In this document: positions 63,929 through 64,000 of the stretch, in pieces
Layout: each line of letters begins with the position of its first letter
How positions within the stretch are numbered: the first letter of the stretch is position 1
Assembly: GCA_947498455.1 (NCBI GenBank)
Contig: CANMKK010000022.1
Coordinates: forward strand, 26,539 to 90,538
Source of the DNA: an uncultured Aquimarina sp.
GTDB taxonomy: Bacteria > Bacteroidota > Bacteroidia > Flavobacteriales > Flavobacteriaceae
Length of the DNA: 64,000 nt
Direction of reading: 5' to 3'
The notes under the pieces: generated by a model
Databases searched by the model: none
The model's input: only the letters and a program-made list of their open reading frames with translations
What the model was told of the DNA's origin: nothing
Made by a program: the position numbers and the translations under genes

Positions 63929-64000
63929 GTGTGCCCAGCATGGGCATCTTTTAATTACGAATGTAATTAATTCATCTAGAGGGTGCAAGTCCCTTATGGG
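63929..64000 (+). mobile_element. 5' end of a group II intron (partial)
   Basis: The sequence begins GTGTGCCCAGCATGGGC and continues to GAGGGTGCAAGTCCCTTATGGG at the window edge. Both are characteristic of domain I of bacterial group II introns: the conserved 5' GUGYG end followed by a CCCAGC..GGG helix, and the GGGUGcAAGUCCC element. The intron-encoded reverse transcriptase would lie to the right of the window. The insertion point is 63928/63929, and the bases just upstream (ttcttatacatt) would be the exon-binding site. Confidence 0.85.

Noticed and set aside
1..64000. CRISPR arrays, tRNA or rRNA genes
   Set aside because: No regularly spaced direct repeats and no cloverleaf or rRNA-like sequence were noticed on reading.

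Overview
The window looks like chromosome from a marine member of the Flavobacteriaceae (Bacteroidota), close to an Aquimarina-type genome. The evidence is low GC, promoters of the TTG-N21-TATCTTTG type, absent or weak Shine-Dalgarno sequences, type IX secretion C-terminal sorting domains, lipoproteins with short SC-type lipoboxes, a long (class II) ilvC, an ArgF' transcarbamylase and two secreted GH18 chitinases. The genus is inferred, not proven.

Region 1 (1-12072, minus strand) is one end of an extracellular contractile injection system (phage-tail-like, Afp/PVC/MAC family). In transcription order it holds a DUF4255 tail terminator, an unrecognised protein, one very long sheath, tube, tube initiator, a DUF5908-type small protein, a LysM adaptor, a VgrG-like spike, a PAAR tip, a gp25 wedge and two gpJ-type baseplate proteins; the last runs off the left edge. 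ATPase, tape measure, fibre and cargo genes would lie further left. Diverging from it (12448-15051) is a possible regulatory cassette: a small Gly/Asp-rich protein, a 7-TM protein, and a NarL-type histidine kinase with its response regulator.

Region 2 (15197-22647) is ilvD-ilvB-ilvN-ilvC-ilvA, which makes isoleucine and valine. It is preceded by an almost complete attenuator: a Bacteroidota promoter, a 21-codon leader peptide rich in Ile/Val/Leu codons, and three alternating segments ending in a terminator. A strong terminator also sits just before ilvA. A secreted chitinase follows (22855-24186).

Region 3 (24436-34132) is an arginine cluster: structured leader, GNAT (ArgA-like), argG, argC, proC, argD, argF', argB, argE, argH. 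ArgF' carries Ser at position 90, where I recall that the succinyl-specific homologue has Pro and the acetyl-specific one Glu.

Region 4 (34133-59680) is mostly housekeeping and accessory genes: a small membrane peptide, a three-subunit acyl-CoA carboxylase, a YHYH/MORN/SCO operon, a second chitinase, a LysE exporter, a DUF1761 protein, a YdjM-like hydrolase and a FemAB-like acyltransferase. It also holds three tandem CheY-like receivers, a TonB receptor translationally coupled to a YfiR-domain histidine kinase, DinB, GNAT, SDR, cupin, Gfo/Idh/MocA and phytase-like-esterase genes, and a secreted protein.

Region 5 (59956-64000) is an accessory island. Two decayed gene starts (a lipoprotein and an aminotransferase) are followed by three lipoprotein genes separated by diverged repeat spacers. 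Upstream of these is a fusion of a T6SSiii tube protein (TssD/Hcp) to an Ig-like linker and a GxSxG lipase domain. I read this as a specialised-Hcp lipase effector with a lipoprotein immunity gene and a duplicated, partly eroded lipoprotein array. A nested inverted repeat and the 5' end of a group II intron close the window. The effector island and the ilv attenuator are the two most interesting items.
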